DNA of 64,000 bases from the NCBI GenBank assembly GCA_003258405.1, contig QKPN01000005.1, forward strand, positions 62,001 to 126,000. Direction: 5' to 3'. Under the pieces are notes generated by a model. That model saw only the letters and a program-made list of their open reading frames with translations. It was not told where the DNA came from and did not search any database. Position numbers and translations under genes: made by a program. The DNA comes from Rhodobacteraceae bacterium DSL-40. GTDB taxonomy: Bacteria > Pseudomonadota > Alphaproteobacteria > Rhodobacterales > Rhodobacteraceae. Shown in pieces: positions 28,283-36,411 of this stretch. Each line of letters begins with the position of its first letter. Position 1 is the first letter of the stretch.

Positions 28283-29059
28283 TCAGGGTGTCCGGCTGTC
28301 GTGATGCGACGCGGCCATACGCGGCTGTCGGGCGGTCTCCGGGCCAGTGAGCTGCGCGGCAGCCTCGAGATAGGCCTGCGCGCAAATGGTGAGGCCGATC
28401 GCGATCACGGTCACAAGCGCCAGCACGACGATCTCGCCGCCATCCTCGATATTCGTCATCAGGAATTCCGAGCCGGACGGGGCGAGCACATCCAGCATGT
28501 CCACGACCACTCCGAAGATGACCAGAAGCAGGAAGCAGAGCACGACAGCGGCGAGAATGCCGGCCTCGCCGGCGCGCCGCCGCAGCCAGGCCCAGCCAAA
28601 GAGAGGTGTCATGCCGATCAGCGCCAGAAGCCAGGCAAGGATCTCTCCCGAATCCTGACTGCGCAGCCCGAAGACGGACGGCAGCGCGAACGCCCTGCTC
28701 AGGAGCGTGCCGACGCGCTCGTGATACTGCATCGAGTCGTCGAGCCAGATGAAGGCGAACAGGACCGAGAGGGCGAACAGTGCCGGGGACCGCTGCGTCA
28801 GGGCGCCAATCAGGAACGCAAGCGAAGAGACGAAGCTCAGGGAGCGCGAATACTGCTCTCCGAGGCTTTCTTCTCTGGCGAGAAAGAGAAGTTCACGGAC
28901 CTGGGGTTCGTACCGGGAGCCTGCTGCCAGATACGGTATGACGACAGATAATGTCAGAATAAAAACTGTGGCAAGAAGAAGAATGAAGAACGCATTCCTT
29001 GTAGCCCGGTCCTCTTTCAGGCTCCGGAAAAGAAGAATTACTTCACGGAATGTCTTCAT
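28283..29059 (-). CDS. Multi-spanning membrane protein of unknown function
   Basis: A 258-residue inner-membrane protein with about six hydrophobic segments, among them FFILLLATVFILTLSVVI, SFVSSLAFLIGAL, AVVLCFLLLVIFGVVV and IVVLALVTVIAIGL. Acidic residues cluster in the loop FIWLDDSMQYHERV. The first 60 codons are richer in A/T than the rest and than neighbouring genes. The ATG at 29059 is the first in the frame. It is divergent from the ABC transporter operon and shares with it an inverted repeat at 29135-29166. No function is proposed. Confidence 0.78.
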   Translation of the reverse strand: MKTFREVILLFRSLKEDRATRNAFFILLLATVFILTLSVVIPYLAAGSRYEPQVRELLFLAREESLGEQYSRSLSFVSSLAFLIGALTQRSPALFALSVLFAFIWLDDSMQYHERVGTLLSRAFALPSVFGLRSQDSGEILAWLLALIGMTPLFGWAWLRRRAGEAGILAAVVLCFLLLVIFGVVVDMLDVLAPSGSEFLMTNIEDGGEIVVLALVTVIAIGLTICAQAYLEAAAQLTGPETARQPRMAASHHDSRTP

Positions 29060-29134
29060 TCTATCGGCCTCGCCTGCGTTTTTCGCCTCAGGGTTGTTTA
29101 AGATTGCTCCGTATTGGTGGCGTCGTAAGTTCCT

Positions 29135-29166
29135 GTCATGTGATTGTCAATAAAGTGTCACATGAC
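29135..29166. repeat. Inverted repeat between divergent genes
   Basis: GTCATGTGA (29135-29143) and its exact complement (29158-29166) flank a 14-bp A/T-rich spacer. It lies 76 bp before the membrane-protein gene and 128 bp before the ABC operon, and may be a regulator site. Confidence 0.5.
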
Positions 29167-29293
29167 TGTCGCGTGAGTGGAAACCCGGGGCGCGTCGGGC
29201 GGTCTTCGCCGGGCAATCATGATCGGCAGCCATTGCAGCTTGATTCAAGGTGCGGCACAGTTCGTCCCGTGATCCGGTCAGGGTGGTTGTCTG

Positions 29294-30082
29294 ATGAGTG
29301 AAAGGTTCGCTGTGATCGAGGCGAAGGGGCTGGGGCTTACGTTCGAGACGGGCGACGGGCCGGTGCATGCGCTGAAGGACGTCGATCTCGCGATCCACAA
29401 GGGCGATTTCGTTTCGTTCATCGGGCCGTCGGGCTGCGGCAAGACCACCTTCCTGCGGGTTGCGGCGGATCTCGAGCAGCCCACGGCGGGGCGCATCACC
29501 GTCAACGGCATGAGCCCGGAGGAGGCGCGCAAGAGCCGCTCCTACGGCTATGTCTTCCAGGCGGCGGGGCTCTTCCCGTGGCGGACCATCGGGGCGAACG
29601 TGCGGCTGCCGCTGGAGATCATGGGCTACGAGCGGGCCGAGCAGGAACGGCGCATGGCGCGCGTGCTGGAGCTCGTCGAGCTCTCGGGCTTCGAGAAGAA
29701 ATATCCCTGGCAGCTTTCGGGCGGCATGCAGCAGAGGGCCTCGATCGCCCGGGCGCTCGCCTTCGATGCCGATATCCTGCTGATGGACGAGCCCTTCGGG
29801 GCGCTCGACGAGATCGTGCGCGACAAGCTCAACGAGCAGCTGCTTGCGCTCTGGGCGCGGACGGGCAAGACCATCGGCTTCGTGACGCATTCGATCCCGG
29901 AGGCGGTGTTCCTCTCGACCCATATCGTCGTGATGAGCCCGCGGCCGGGGCGGGTGACGGATGTGATCGAGAGCACGCTGCCGCGGGAGCGGACGCTCGA
30001 CATCAGGGAAACACCGGAATTCCTCGCGCTGGCGCATCGCGTGCGCGAGGGGCTGAGGGCAGGACATGCATATGACGAGTGA
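29294..30082 (+). CDS. ABC transporter ATP-binding protein (NitT/TauT/ThiZ type)
   Basis: A 262-residue importer ATPase. Walker A is GPSGCGKTT near residue 44, the Q-loop is in FQAAGLFPWRT, the signature is LSGGMQQRAS, Walker B is ILLMDEPFGALD and the switch histidine is in FVTHSIPEAVF. FPWRT and the ending ARAL/DEIVR pattern fit the nitrate/taurine/thiamine-precursor group. It is the first gene of an operon whose permeases and NMT1/THI5-like binding protein follow. The start ATG overlaps no other gene; its end overlaps the next ORF by 17 bp. Confidence 0.92.
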   Translation: MSERFAVIEAKGLGLTFETGDGPVHALKDVDLAIHKGDFVSFIGPSGCGKTTFLRVAADLEQPTAGRITVNGMSPEEARKSRSYGYVFQAAGLFPWRTIGANVRLPLEIMGYERAEQERRMARVLELVELSGFEKKYPWQLSGGMQQRASIARALAFDADILLMDEPFGALDEIVRDKLNEQLLALWARTGKTIGFVTHSIPEAVFLSTHIVVMSPRPGRVTDVIESTLPRERTLDIRETPEFLALAHRVREGLRAGHAYDE

Positions 30083-30503
30083 GAGTGCGGCGGGGATGCT
30101 GCCGCGGAGGAGCGGGGGACGCCGGGGCGGTGCGGGTGCCGGGCGCCGGGCGGGGCGGCTTCTGCTGCTCCTCGGGCTGGCGGCCTGTGCCGCGGGCGGG
30201 GCGACCTATCACGGCAAGTTTCTCGACAACGGCGCCGGGATCACCATGCATCAGGTGGCGATCGCGGATCCCAACGACTGGGGCGACTGGACGGTCTTGC
30301 GCCTGCCCGGCCGGGTGCAGTGCGACAACATGAAGCGGCCGTCGGACACGCGGAAGAACCTGCTGCTGCTCCGCTGCAGCGACGGGCGGACCGGAACGCT
30401 CGCCTGGACGCCGGACGATTACGCGAGGGGGATCGAGCTGCGCGGCGATGTCGCGGGGCGGCCCTTCGTGGTCTACCGCAACGGACCGGCGGCGCATGGC
30501 TGA
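30066..30503 (+). CDS. Predicted lipoprotein inside the ABC operon
   Basis: A 145-residue protein. After an unusually basic Arg/Gly-rich N-terminus (about 30 residues) comes RLLLLLGLAACAAGG, a hydrophobic core and lipobox LAAC, so the mature part starts near Cys41 and is about 105 residues. It contains a pair of Cys (VQCDNMK, LLRCSDG). No family is recognised. The start at 30066 (or the ATG two codons on) lies inside the end of the ATPase gene, showing tight coupling. Location suggests an accessory role at the membrane for the transporter (inference). Confidence 0.7.
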   Translation: MHMTSESAAGMLPRRSGGRRGGAGAGRRAGRLLLLLGLAACAAGGATYHGKFLDNGAGITMHQVAIADPNDWGDWTVLRLPGRVQCDNMKRPSDTRKNLLLLRCSDGRTGTLAWTPDDYARGIELRGDVAGRPFVVYRNGPAAHG

Positions 30504-30864
30504 GCACGGCGGCACGGGAGGGCGGGCTTATGCCGTCCTGACGGCCGCGGGCCCCGTCCCGCGCCGGGCGGCGCATGACGCGCGCGGGATCCGGGGCGCG
30601 GGAGATCCGGTCGAGGCCTGTCTGTCCTTCGACCCGGGGCGCGGACAGGTGGGCGCGCTGTTCTGCCGGCGGACCGGTGCCGGGGTGGGGAAGGTGCTGG
30701 TGGACCGGATCAAGCCGGGGAGGTCCCAACTCCGGCTCCGGACCCAGGTGCCGAATGCCGGGGCGCAGTGGCTCCACGCCGGCGAGGGCTTCATCGAGGG
30801 GAGGCAGGCCGAGCCGGAGCCCTCCGGGACTGTGCCCGAGATCGAGAGGGAGTGGCGCGGATGA
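30496..30864 (+). CDS. Hypothetical protein inside the ABC operon
   Basis: Not recognised. The 122-residue frame from ATG 30496 is Gly/Arg-rich and has no signal peptide or membrane segment. It overlaps the preceding lipoprotein gene by 8 bp and its TGA overlaps the permease ATG (ATGA). Nearly every codon ends in G or C, as in the neighbours, and without it a 357-bp gap would exist in an otherwise gapless operon; both support real coding. Function unknown. Confidence 0.6.
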   Translation: MAEHGGTGGRAYAVLTAAGPVPRRAAHDARGIRGAGDPVEACLSFDPGRGQVGALFCRRTGAGVGKVLVDRIKPGRSQLRLRTQVPNAGAQWLHAGEGFIEGRQAEPEPSGTVPEIEREWRG

Positions 30865-31724
30865 GAGCGGTGCTGCCCGTCGTCACGGTGGTCGCGGCGA
30901 TCTTCGCGCTCTGGTATGCGGGCGCGGTCTGGCTCAATGCGCCCTGGGCGCGCGATCAGGCAGCGCGGGCCGGGGTGGAGCTCACGCTGCCCGAGCTGGT
31001 CTCGGCGACCTGGAGCCAGGAGCGGCCGCGGCTGCCCGCGCCGCATCAGGTGGCAGAGGAGTTCTGGAAATCGACCGCCGGGACCCGGCTCTCCTCCAAG
31101 CGCAACCTGCTCTATCATGCCTGGGTGACGCTCGCCGCAACGCTCACGGGCTTCGCGCTGGGCACGGGGCTCGGCATCCTGCTGGCGGTGGGCATCGTGC
31201 ACGACCGGACGATGAACGCCTCCGTCATGCCCTGGGTCATCGCGAGCCAGACGATCCCGATCCTCGCCATCGCGCCGATGATCATCGTGGTGCTGAACTC
31301 GGTGGGGGTCACGGGGCTGCTGCCGAAGGCGATCATCTCGATGTATCTGAGCTTCTTTCCGGTGGTCGTCGGCATGGTGAAGGGGTTCCGCAGCCCCGAT
31401 GCGATGCTGCTCGACCAGATGCGGACCTGGAGTGCGAGCCGGAGCCAGACCTTCCGCAAGCTGCGCTGGCCCGCGAGCCTCCCCTATCTCTTTCCCTCGC
31501 TCAAGGTCGCGGTGGCGGCCAGCCTCGTCGGCGCGATCATCGGCGAGCTGCCGACCGGCGCGGTGGCGGGGCTTGGCGCGCGGATGCTCTCGGGGAGCTA
31601 CTACGGCCAGACGGTGCAGATCTGGTCGGCGCTGGTGATGGCCGCGATCCTTGCCGCGGCGCTTGTCGCGGTGATCGGGCTGGCGGAACGGGCGGCGGGC
31701 CGGGCCATGGGGGGGCGGGCGTGA
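30861..31724 (+). CDS. ABC transporter permease (NitT/TauT type), first
   Basis: A 287-residue membrane protein of the BPD_transp_1 family. One N-terminal span is followed by a periplasmic stretch and about five spans; the EAA-loop region that contacts the ATPase is around MRTWSASRSQTFRKLRWPASLPYLFPSLKVA. The start at 30861 was chosen because of the ATGA overlap with the preceding ORF. It pairs with the second permease 1.25 kb downstream, separated by an antisense gene, and should form a heterodimeric channel with it. Confidence 0.9.
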   Translation: MRAVLPVVTVVAAIFALWYAGAVWLNAPWARDQAARAGVELTLPELVSATWSQERPRLPAPHQVAEEFWKSTAGTRLSSKRNLLYHAWVTLAATLTGFALGTGLGILLAVGIVHDRTMNASVMPWVIASQTIPILAIAPMIIVVLNSVGVTGLLPKAIISMYLSFFPVVVGMVKGFRSPDAMLLDQMRTWSASRSQTFRKLRWPASLPYLFPSLKVAVAASLVGAIIGELPTGAVAGLGARMLSGSYYGQTVQIWSALVMAAILAAALVAVIGLAERAAGRAMGGRA

Positions 31725-31735
31725 GGGCGGCTGCG

Positions 31736-32893
31736 TCACGTGCCGAACTGGAACGCCTCGAAGGGGGCGAGGGCCGCCTCGATCTGGGCCTTGTCGCCGT
31801 CGCGGGGGCCGTGGATCCAGCTCCATTGCCGGATCTCGAGGCGCTTCGCCGCACGGTCCGCCTTGAGGTCGAGCACGGCGGCGATCCGGTCGCCGACAAG
31901 GACCGGCAGGCCGAAGTAGCCGTAGCGGCGCTCGGGGGCCGGGACATAGGCCTCGAAACGGTGGTCATGGCCGAAGAGGCGGTTGAGGCGCGCGCGCTGG
32001 ATCGTCAGGGGGTCGAAGGGCGAGAGGATGTGGACGCGCTCGCCGGCGCCGGGCAGGTCGAGCGCGGCCGTTTCGGGGGCGATCCAGTGGCTTGCCTCGG
32101 CCTCGCCGGCGAGACGGACGGGCAGGAGCCTGCGCTGCCGGATGCGCCGGGCGATCAGCTCGGCCATGGCCGCCTTGCGTGGCGCATCGAGGTAGCAGAT
32201 CGACTCGAGGCTGACGATGCCCTGCGCGCGCAGGGCGCGCTCGAGCAGGTAGTCGAGGATCTGCGCCTCGCTCGCCGGGCGCGGGCGCCGGTCCCAGCCG
32301 AAATGCCGGTTGGTCAGATCGTAGGTGCGCAGCATGCCGTCGCGGCGGCTGATGGCGAGGTCTCCGGCGAAGAAGGCGTATTGCATCGCGACTTTCGCGG
32401 GCTTCCGGCTCGCCCACGGGTGGTGCTTCTCGACCAGCGGCTCGTCGGTGAAGTCGCGGATGCTCAGGGGGCCCTCGCGGCGGATGCGGGCCAGAACCCG
32501 GCGCACGTCGGCGGGCGAGATGCGGCCGAACCAGCGATCGGTATTGCCGGCCTCGGCCTTCATCGCGGGCAGGAAGTGGCGATAGGCGGAGGTCGGAAGA
32601 TAGGCGAGCGCATGGGTCCAGTATTCGAAGACGGATCGTTCGCCGCTCTGGGCGTGGTGCAGATCCGCCGGGCGGTATCCCGGAATGCGGGACCACAGGA
32701 CGTGGTGGTGGGCGCGCTCGATGACGTGGATGGTGTCGATCTGCACATAGCCGAGATGCTCGATGGCCGCGCGCGTGGCCTCGGGGCCGGTGCCGAAGGG
32801 GGCGGGCGCATCGAGGCGCTGCGCGTGCAGCCAGAGGCCGCGGGCGCGGGCAATGCCGATTTCGAGCGGGGCGGTGTGGCGGGCCATGGCCAT
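31736..32893 (-). CDS. YcaQ/AlkZ-type DNA glycosylase (HTH_42 superfamily)
   Basis: A 385-residue protein of the winged-helix HTH_42 family whose characterised members unhook DNA interstrand crosslinks or excise alkylated bases. The catalytic Q-hydrophobic-D motif is seen as QID in GYVQIDTIHVIERAHHHVLWSR; ERSVFEYWTHALAYLP and AFFAGDLAISRRDGM-like segments are further family marks, and the C-terminus has FGYDHRFEAY-like GHDHRFEAYVPA. It lies antisense between two permease genes of one transporter, which breaks that operon. Start at 32893 or two codons later. Confidence 0.88.
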   Translation of the reverse strand: MAMARHTAPLEIGIARARGLWLHAQRLDAPAPFGTGPEATRAAIEHLGYVQIDTIHVIERAHHHVLWSRIPGYRPADLHHAQSGERSVFEYWTHALAYLPTSAYRHFLPAMKAEAGNTDRWFGRISPADVRRVLARIRREGPLSIRDFTDEPLVEKHHPWASRKPAKVAMQYAFFAGDLAISRRDGMLRTYDLTNRHFGWDRRPRPASEAQILDYLLERALRAQGIVSLESICYLDAPRKAAMAELIARRIRQRRLLPVRLAGEAEASHWIAPETAALDLPGAGERVHILSPFDPLTIQRARLNRLFGHDHRFEAYVPAPERRYGYFGLPVLVGDRIAAVLDLKADRAAKRLEIRQWSWIHGPRDGDKAQIEAALAPFEAFQFGT

Positions 32894-32979
32894 TCCAGTG
32901 ACCGGATGCGGCGGCGCTTGTCCAGTGCCGAGCGTGCGGCGGGCGTCGGCAGCCGGCCGCGCCGGCGGGAGGCGCGCCT

Positions 32980-33825
32980 ATGAGCACGGGGGTTGCGCTT
33001 CTCGTGCTGCTGCTGGCCTGGGTGGGCGCCTGGTGGCTGAACATCCGCGCGGTGCGGGCCGGCGGCTGGCTGGGCCGGATCTTCCCGCCGGTCTTCTTCG
33101 GCGCGACGCTGCTGCTGCTCTGGGAGCTTGCGGTGCGGGTCTTTCATGTGAGCCCGGTGCTGCTGCCCGCGCCCTCGGCGATCGCGGTGCGGCTGGTGGC
33201 GAGCGGCGCCGTGCTCTGGGGCGATGTGGTGCAGACCTTCTTCAAGGGTGCGCTTTCGGGCTATGTCATCGGCTGCGGTGCGGCGATCGTCGCAGGCATC
33301 CTGGTGGACCGGATGCCGTTCCTGCGCCGCGGGTTGCTGCCGGTGGGCAATTTCGTCTCGGCGCTGCCGATCATCGGCATGGCGCCGATCATGGTGATGT
33401 GGTTCGGCTTCGACTGGGAATCGAAGGCGGCGATCGTCGTCCTGATGGTGTTCTTCCCCATGCTGGTGAACACGGTGCAGGGGCTTGCTGCGACCGATGC
33501 GATGCAGCGGGACCTGATGGACACCTATGCCGCGAGCTACCGGCAGTCACTCTTCAAGCTTCGGCTGCCCGCGGCGGCACCTTTCCTCTTTAACGGCTTG
33601 AAAATCTGCACGACTTTGGCTCTCATCGGTGCCATTGTGGCGGAGTTCTTCGGCTCCCCGACCCGCGGCATGGGCTTCCGGATCTCGACCGAGGTCGGCC
33701 GGCTCGCGCTCGACATGGTCTGGGCGGAGATCGCCGTCGCGGCGCTCGTGGGCTCGGCCTTCTACGGCATCGTGGCCCTGGCCGAGCGGGCCGTGACCTT
33801 CTGGCACCCGGCGCAGCGGGGCTGA
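32980..33825 (+). CDS. ABC transporter permease (NitT/TauT type), second
   Basis: A 281-residue BPD_transp_1 permease with about six membrane spans. The EAA-type cytoplasmic loop is around YAASYRQSLFKLRLPAAAPFLFNGLK, and LPIIGMAPIMVMWFGF is the usual fourth-span region. It is 87 bp after the start of the antisense YcaQ-type gene and 61 bp before the binding-protein gene. To be made with the first permease its mRNA must cross the antisense gene or start within 32894-32979. Confidence 0.9.
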   Translation: MSTGVALLVLLLAWVGAWWLNIRAVRAGGWLGRIFPPVFFGATLLLLWELAVRVFHVSPVLLPAPSAIAVRLVASGAVLWGDVVQTFFKGALSGYVIGCGAAIVAGILVDRMPFLRRGLLPVGNFVSALPIIGMAPIMVMWFGFDWESKAAIVVLMVFFPMLVNTVQGLAATDAMQRDLMDTYAASYRQSLFKLRLPAAAPFLFNGLKICTTLALIGAIVAEFFGSPTRGMGFRISTEVGRLALDMVWAEIAVAALVGSAFYGIVALAERAVTFWHPAQRG

Positions 33826-33886
33826 AGGCCGGCCTGCGCGGCCTGTCGGGTTTCTACGGTCGTGTTGTATCTTGAGGAGAGACGGA

Positions 33887-34870
33887 ATGACGAAGACGAT
33901 GGCAGGTGCATCGCTGGCGGTCCTGATGCTGGCGGGTGCGGCGCGGGCCGAGGATGTGACGCTGCAGCTCAAATGGGTCACGCAGGCGCAGTTCGCGGGC
34001 TATTACGTGGCGCAGGACCAGGGCTTCTACGAGGAGGAGGGGCTCGACGTCACCATCAAGCCCGGCGGGCCGGATGTGGCGCCGGTGCAGGTGCTGCTCG
34101 GCGGCGGCGCCGATGTGATGGTCGACTGGATGCCCTCGGCGCTGGCGGCGCGCGAGGCGGGCGCCCCGGTCGTCAACATCGCCCAGCCCTTCAAGTCGTC
34201 GGGGATGATGCTCACCTGCCGCAACGACTCGGGCGTGACCTCGACGGCGGATTTCCCCGGCCATACGCTCGGGGTCTGGTTCGGCGGCAACGAGTATCCG
34301 TTCCTCTCCTGGATGTCGAAGCTCGGCATTCCGACCGATGGCAGCCCGGACGGCGTGACGGTGCTGAAGCAGGGCTTCAACGTCGATCCGCTGCTCCAGA
34401 ATCAGGCGGCCTGCATCTCGACGATGACCTACAATGAATACTGGCAGGTGATCGACGCCGGGCTCACGCCCGAGGATCTGACGGTCTTCAAGTATCAGGA
34501 CGAGGGCGTGGCGACGCTCGAGGACGGGCTCTACGTGCTCGAGGACAGGCTCGCGGACCCGGCCTTCGTCGAGACCATGGCGAAATTCGTGCGCGCCTCG
34601 ATGAAGGGCTGGAAGTGGGCCGAGGAGCACCCGGAAGACGCGGCGATGATCGTGCTCGACAATGACGCGACCGGTGCGCAGACCGAGCAGCATCAGATCC
34701 GCATGATGGGCGAGGTCGCGAAGCTGACGGCCGGATCCGACGGCACGCTCGACCCGGCCGATTACGACCGCACGGTGGCGACGCTGCTGGCGGCGGGCTC
34801 GGACCCGGTGATCTCGAAGGAGCCCGAGGGCGCCTGGACCCATGCGGTGACCGACGCGGCCTTCCAGTAG
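33887..34870 (+). CDS. ABC transporter substrate-binding protein, NMT1/THI5-like
   Basis: A 327-residue periplasmic protein with a signal peptide cleaved near AARAEDVT. LKWVTQAQFAGYYVAQDQGFYEEEGLDV is the hallmark of binding proteins for hydroxymethylpyrimidine-type and related ligands, followed by GGGADVMVDWMPSALAAREAG. With RutR and pyrimidine catabolic genes 6 kb upstream the ligand may be a pyrimidine or its precursor (inference). The ATG at 33887 follows GAGGAGA. An intrinsic terminator 31 bp after the stop closes the operon. Confidence 0.92.
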   Translation: MTKTMAGASLAVLMLAGAARAEDVTLQLKWVTQAQFAGYYVAQDQGFYEEEGLDVTIKPGGPDVAPVQVLLGGGADVMVDWMPSALAAREAGAPVVNIAQPFKSSGMMLTCRNDSGVTSTADFPGHTLGVWFGGNEYPFLSWMSKLGIPTDGSPDGVTVLKQGFNVDPLLQNQAACISTMTYNEYWQVIDAGLTPEDLTVFKYQDEGVATLEDGLYVLEDRLADPAFVETMAKFVRASMKGWKWAEEHPEDAAMIVLDNDATGAQTEQHQIRMMGEVAKLTAGSDGTLDPADYDRTVATLLAAGSDPVISKEPEGAWTHAVTDAAFQ

Positions 34871-34900
34871 GGGGAGGCGCGGGAGGCGGCCGCGATCGGA

Positions 34901-34931
34901 AAAGGCCCGGGCCGCTGCTCCGGGCCTTTTT
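34901..34931 (+). terminator. Intrinsic terminator of the ABC transporter operon
   Basis: Stem AAAGGCCCGG/CCGGGCCTTT with a 9-nt loop, ending in TTTTT. Confidence 0.9.
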
Positions 34932-35230
34932 GCGTTCGATGAGGCGCGTGCGCGCCTCGGCCGGGCCGGGCGGGCCATTGGTCCTCCTTGCGCCCGCGTG
35001 CGCCGCGAAACCGGATTCGGGCGGCTTGCCGTCATCGTGCGGACGCTGGTCTCGGTCTTCTCCGAAGATCTCGCCAACGCGAGGACCCGGAGATGGCAGG
35101 GGCGGAGCCCTGTCCTGAAGCATGGGTTTGCAAGTTTCCGCCGAGGCAGTTTAAGCATGAGGAAGAGGAAACGCATAAAACCGGGGGAAGACATCGTGGG
35201 AAATCTGGCACGGACCTTCGAGGCCGTTCT
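34932..35230. other. Intergenic stretch with a doubtful short ORF
   Basis: Between the terminator and the deacetylase gene no clear gene is present. A plus-strand frame ending at 35234 (candidate starts GTG 34998 or ATG 35158, the latter giving 25 residues beginning MRKRKRIKPGED) overlaps the deacetylase ATG by ATGA, which could mean a coupled leader peptide, but its wobble composition is mixed and ribosome-binding sites are weak. Confidence 0.35.
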
Positions 35231-36169
35231 ATGACGACGGCGTTGCTCACGCATTCCGACTGTCTCGAGCACGTCACCCCCCCGGGACACCCGGAATGCC
35301 TCGAACGCCTGCAGAGCGTGCTCGCGGCCCTCGAGGGCGAGGAATTCGTCTACCTGGTGCGGGAGGACGCGCCGCTTGCGGAGGATGCGCATATCCTGCG
35401 CGCCCATCCCGAGAGCCATCTGAACAAGATCAAGGGCCTGGTGCCGGCCGAGGGCTATGCCACGATCGACGACGACACCTACATGTGCCCGGCGACGCTG
35501 CGCGCGGCCCGGCGTTCGTCGGGCGCGCTCGTGCGGGCGGTGGACATGGTGATGTCGGGCGAGGTGCGCAACGCCTTCTGCGCCATCCGGCCGCCCGGCC
35601 ATCATGCCGAGACGGCGGCCGCGATGGGGTTCTGCTTCTTCGGCAATGTGGTGATCGGCGCCCGCCATGCGCTCGAGGCCCACGGGCTGAAGCGCGTGGC
35701 CATCATGGATTTCGATGTGCATCACGGCAACGGCACGCAGGATCTCGTCTGGCATGACGCGCGCATCCTCTTCGCCTCGACCCAGCAGATGCCGCTCTAT
35801 CCCGGCACCGGGGCGCGGACCGAGCGGGGCGCTCATCGCCAGATCGTGAACGCGCCGCTGCCGCCCGGGGCGGGCGGGGCGGAGTTCCGCAAGGTGATGG
35901 AGGAGCGCGTGCTGCTCGCGATCGAGGCGCACGAGCCGGAGATGATCTTCATTTCCGCCGGTTTCGACGCGCATGCCCGCGACCCGATGGCGAACCTCAA
36001 TCTGCGCGAGACGGACTTCGCCTGGGCGACGGAGCGGCTCTGCGATATCGCGGATCATTGCTGCGATGGCCGCGTCGTCTCGACTCTGGAGGGTGGATAT
36101 GATTTGCAGTCGCTCGCGGCGTCTGCCGCTGCGCATGTGCGGGTCCTGATGGAGCGGGGAAATGGCTGA
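35231..36169 (+). CDS. Histone deacetylase family protein (acetylpolyamine/acetyl-lysine deacetylase)
   Basis: A 312-residue zinc hydrolase of the arginase/deacetylase fold. The His pair of the charge relay is in IRPPGHHAE, the zinc ligands are in MDFDVHHGNGT (Asp, His) and SAGFDAHARDP (Asp), and the active-site tyrosine region is TLEGGYDL. Bacterial members deacetylate small molecules such as acetylpolyamines, or proteins; the substrate here is unknown. Start ATG at 35231. Its end overlaps xseB by 8 bp, so it heads a deacetylase-xseB-ispA-dxs operon. Confidence 0.9.
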   Translation: MTTALLTHSDCLEHVTPPGHPECLERLQSVLAALEGEEFVYLVREDAPLAEDAHILRAHPESHLNKIKGLVPAEGYATIDDDTYMCPATLRAARRSSGALVRAVDMVMSGEVRNAFCAIRPPGHHAETAAAMGFCFFGNVVIGARHALEAHGLKRVAIMDFDVHHGNGTQDLVWHDARILFASTQQMPLYPGTGARTERGAHRQIVNAPLPPGAGGAEFRKVMEERVLLAIEAHEPEMIFISAGFDAHARDPMANLNLRETDFAWATERLCDIADHCCDGRVVSTLEGGYDLQSLAASAAAHVRVLMERGNG

Positions 36170-36407
36170 ATCTGCGGCGCCGGTCGCCACGTTGAGTTTC
36201 GAGGACGCCCTGGCGGAGCTCGAGTCCGTGGTGACGGCGCTGGAGAAGGGAACCGTGCCGCTCGAGGAATCGATCACGCTCTACGAGCGCGGGGCCGAGC
36301 TTCGCCGCCATTGCGAAGGCAAGCTGCGCGATGCCGAGGCAAAGGTGACCCAGATCACCCAGGGCGCCGACGGGTCCGTCGGCGGCCGCGATGTGGACAT
36401 CTCCTGA
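36162..36407 (+). CDS. xseB: Exodeoxyribonuclease VII small subunit
   Basis: An 81-residue helical protein with the XseB core SFEDALAELESVVTALEKGTVPLEESITLYERG and the following LRRHCEGKLRDAEAKV. It binds XseA to form the single-strand exonuclease VII; xseA is not in the window. The start lies within the end of the deacetylase gene, and ispA follows after 4 bp, the usual xseB-ispA arrangement. Confidence 0.95.
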   Translation: MAESAAPVATLSFEDALAELESVVTALEKGTVPLEESITLYERGAELRRHCEGKLRDAEAKVTQITQGADGSVGGRDVDIS

Positions 36408-36411
36408 GCTC

